This document shows positions 23,310 to 23,768 of a stretch of DNA of 23,768 nt, piece after piece (positions within the stretch are counted from its first letter, which is position 1; every line of letters starts with the position of its first letter). Made by a program: the position numbers and the translations under genes. The notes under the pieces were generated by a model, which had not been told where the DNA came from, ran no database searches, and was given only the letters and a program-made list of their open reading frames with translations. The stretch lies in assembly GCA_031285695.1 (NCBI GenBank), contig JAITVR010000020.1, forward strand, positions 1 to 23,768. The letters run 5' to 3'. The DNA comes from Prevotellaceae bacterium. Its GTDB lineage: Bacteria; Bacteroidota; Bacteroidia; Bacteroidales; UBA932.

Positions 23310-23768
23310 TATATCGCGATATTTTTCGCAAAACTATAAATTTGCCACCGCGCGCTTTTTGGCCGATGCAAAAAAATTTGGCGAGGTTAAAATGTACTCC
23401 GACCCGGAATCGGAGTACGTTGTGCCCGTGCTGAAGGTTGGAAACGGCCCGAACAAAGTTGTTATAAACACAGGAATTCACGGCACCGAAGGATTTTTTG
23501 GCAGCGCCTTTTTTAGCCGCTGGCTGGAAAATGGCGCAAAGTTTTTGGACAAAAAATACAACGAAAAATTTACCGTAGCGCTGGTTCACGTCATCAACGG
23601 TTTTGGCATGGAGCACTACGTTCGCGAAAATGCGAATAACGTGGATTTGAACCGCAATTTTTGCGATTGGGCGGCTGATGCGCCAAAAAACTACATGTAC
23701 CGCGCCTCGCATGATTTGCTGGTATCAAAGCCGGGATTGTGGAAGCTCGTAAAGCTGCTGTGGTTTCG
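23302..23768 (+). CDS. DUF2817 / M14-like metallopeptidase-family protein, 5' part
   Basis: The frame starts at the ATG at 23302, inside the end of the acyltransferase gene (8-base overlap), and is open to the window edge (155 residues). GIHGTEGFFGSAFFSRW gives the HXXE zinc motif (H60, E63) and HVINGFGMEHYVRENANNVDLNRNF the substrate-binding N-V-D-L-N-R-N-F box, as in zinc carboxypeptidases and the DUF2817 group. Members of this clan cleave amide bonds of amino acids or N-acyl compounds, but the substrate here is unknown. The overlap implies co-expression with the N-acyl amino acid synthase; an opposing amidase activity is an attractive guess only. No signal peptide is seen. Confidence 0.8.
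   Translation, partial: MSDISRYFSQNYKFATARFLADAKKFGEVKMYSDPESEYVVPVLKVGNGPNKVVINTGIHGTEGFFGSAFFSRWLENGAKFLDKKYNEKFTVALVHVINGFGMEHYVRENANNVDLNRNFCDWAADAPKNYMYRASHDLLVSKPGLWKLVKLLWF

Overview
This window is a chromosomal segment of a Bacteroidota bacterium, most likely from the Bacteroidales or a close relative. The evidence is the gene order rpsL-rpsG-fusA directly followed by rpsJ with no tuf between them, secY directly followed by map and infA with no adk, promoters of the Bacteroidota type (TTG, about 20 bases, TAnnTTTG), the near absence of Shine-Dalgarno sequences, and the DUF4491 and GSCFA families. No rRNA, tRNA, CRISPR array or insertion sequence is visible.

Region 1 (1-1645) holds the 3' end of a CE15-type carbohydrate esterase gene, a bidirectional terminator, a minus-strand flavin reductase with an iron-sulfur-flavoprotein-like cysteine motif, and a divergently placed DUF4491 membrane protein gene.

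Region 2 (about 1744-20897) is one fused str-S10-spc-alpha superoperon: rpsL, rpsG, fusA, rpsJ, rplC, rplD, rplW, rplB, rpsS, rplV, rpsC, rplP, rpmC, rpsQ, rplN, rplX, rplE, rpsN, rpsH, rplF, rplR, rpsE, rpmD, rplO, secY, map, infA, rpmJ, rpsM, rpsK, rpsD, rpoA, rplQ. It starts at a good promoter before rpsL and ends at an intrinsic terminator after rplQ. It encodes ribosomal proteins together with elongation factor G, the SecY translocase channel, methionine aminopeptidase, initiation factor 1 and the RNA polymerase alpha subunit, so the translation, export and transcription machinery is expressed together.

Region 3 (20911-23768) holds a GSCFA-family protein, a small zinc-ribbon membrane protein, an OlsB/GlsB-like N-acyl amino acid synthase behind a double promoter, and the start of a DUF2817 (M14-like) gene that overlaps it.

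The most unusual signal is in the superoperon's gaps. Every intergenic gap of 41 bases or more (14 of them) contains a palindromic or tandem array built from roughly 7-base units, whereas gaps of 32 bases or fewer contain none. The arrays fall into several sequence families; some recur two or three times, one pair shows a compensatory base change, and one pair looks like a mosaic of two families. They resemble the heptameric short tandem repeats (STRR) known from cyanobacteria and REP/BIME-like hairpins, but placed throughout an essential, highly expressed operon.
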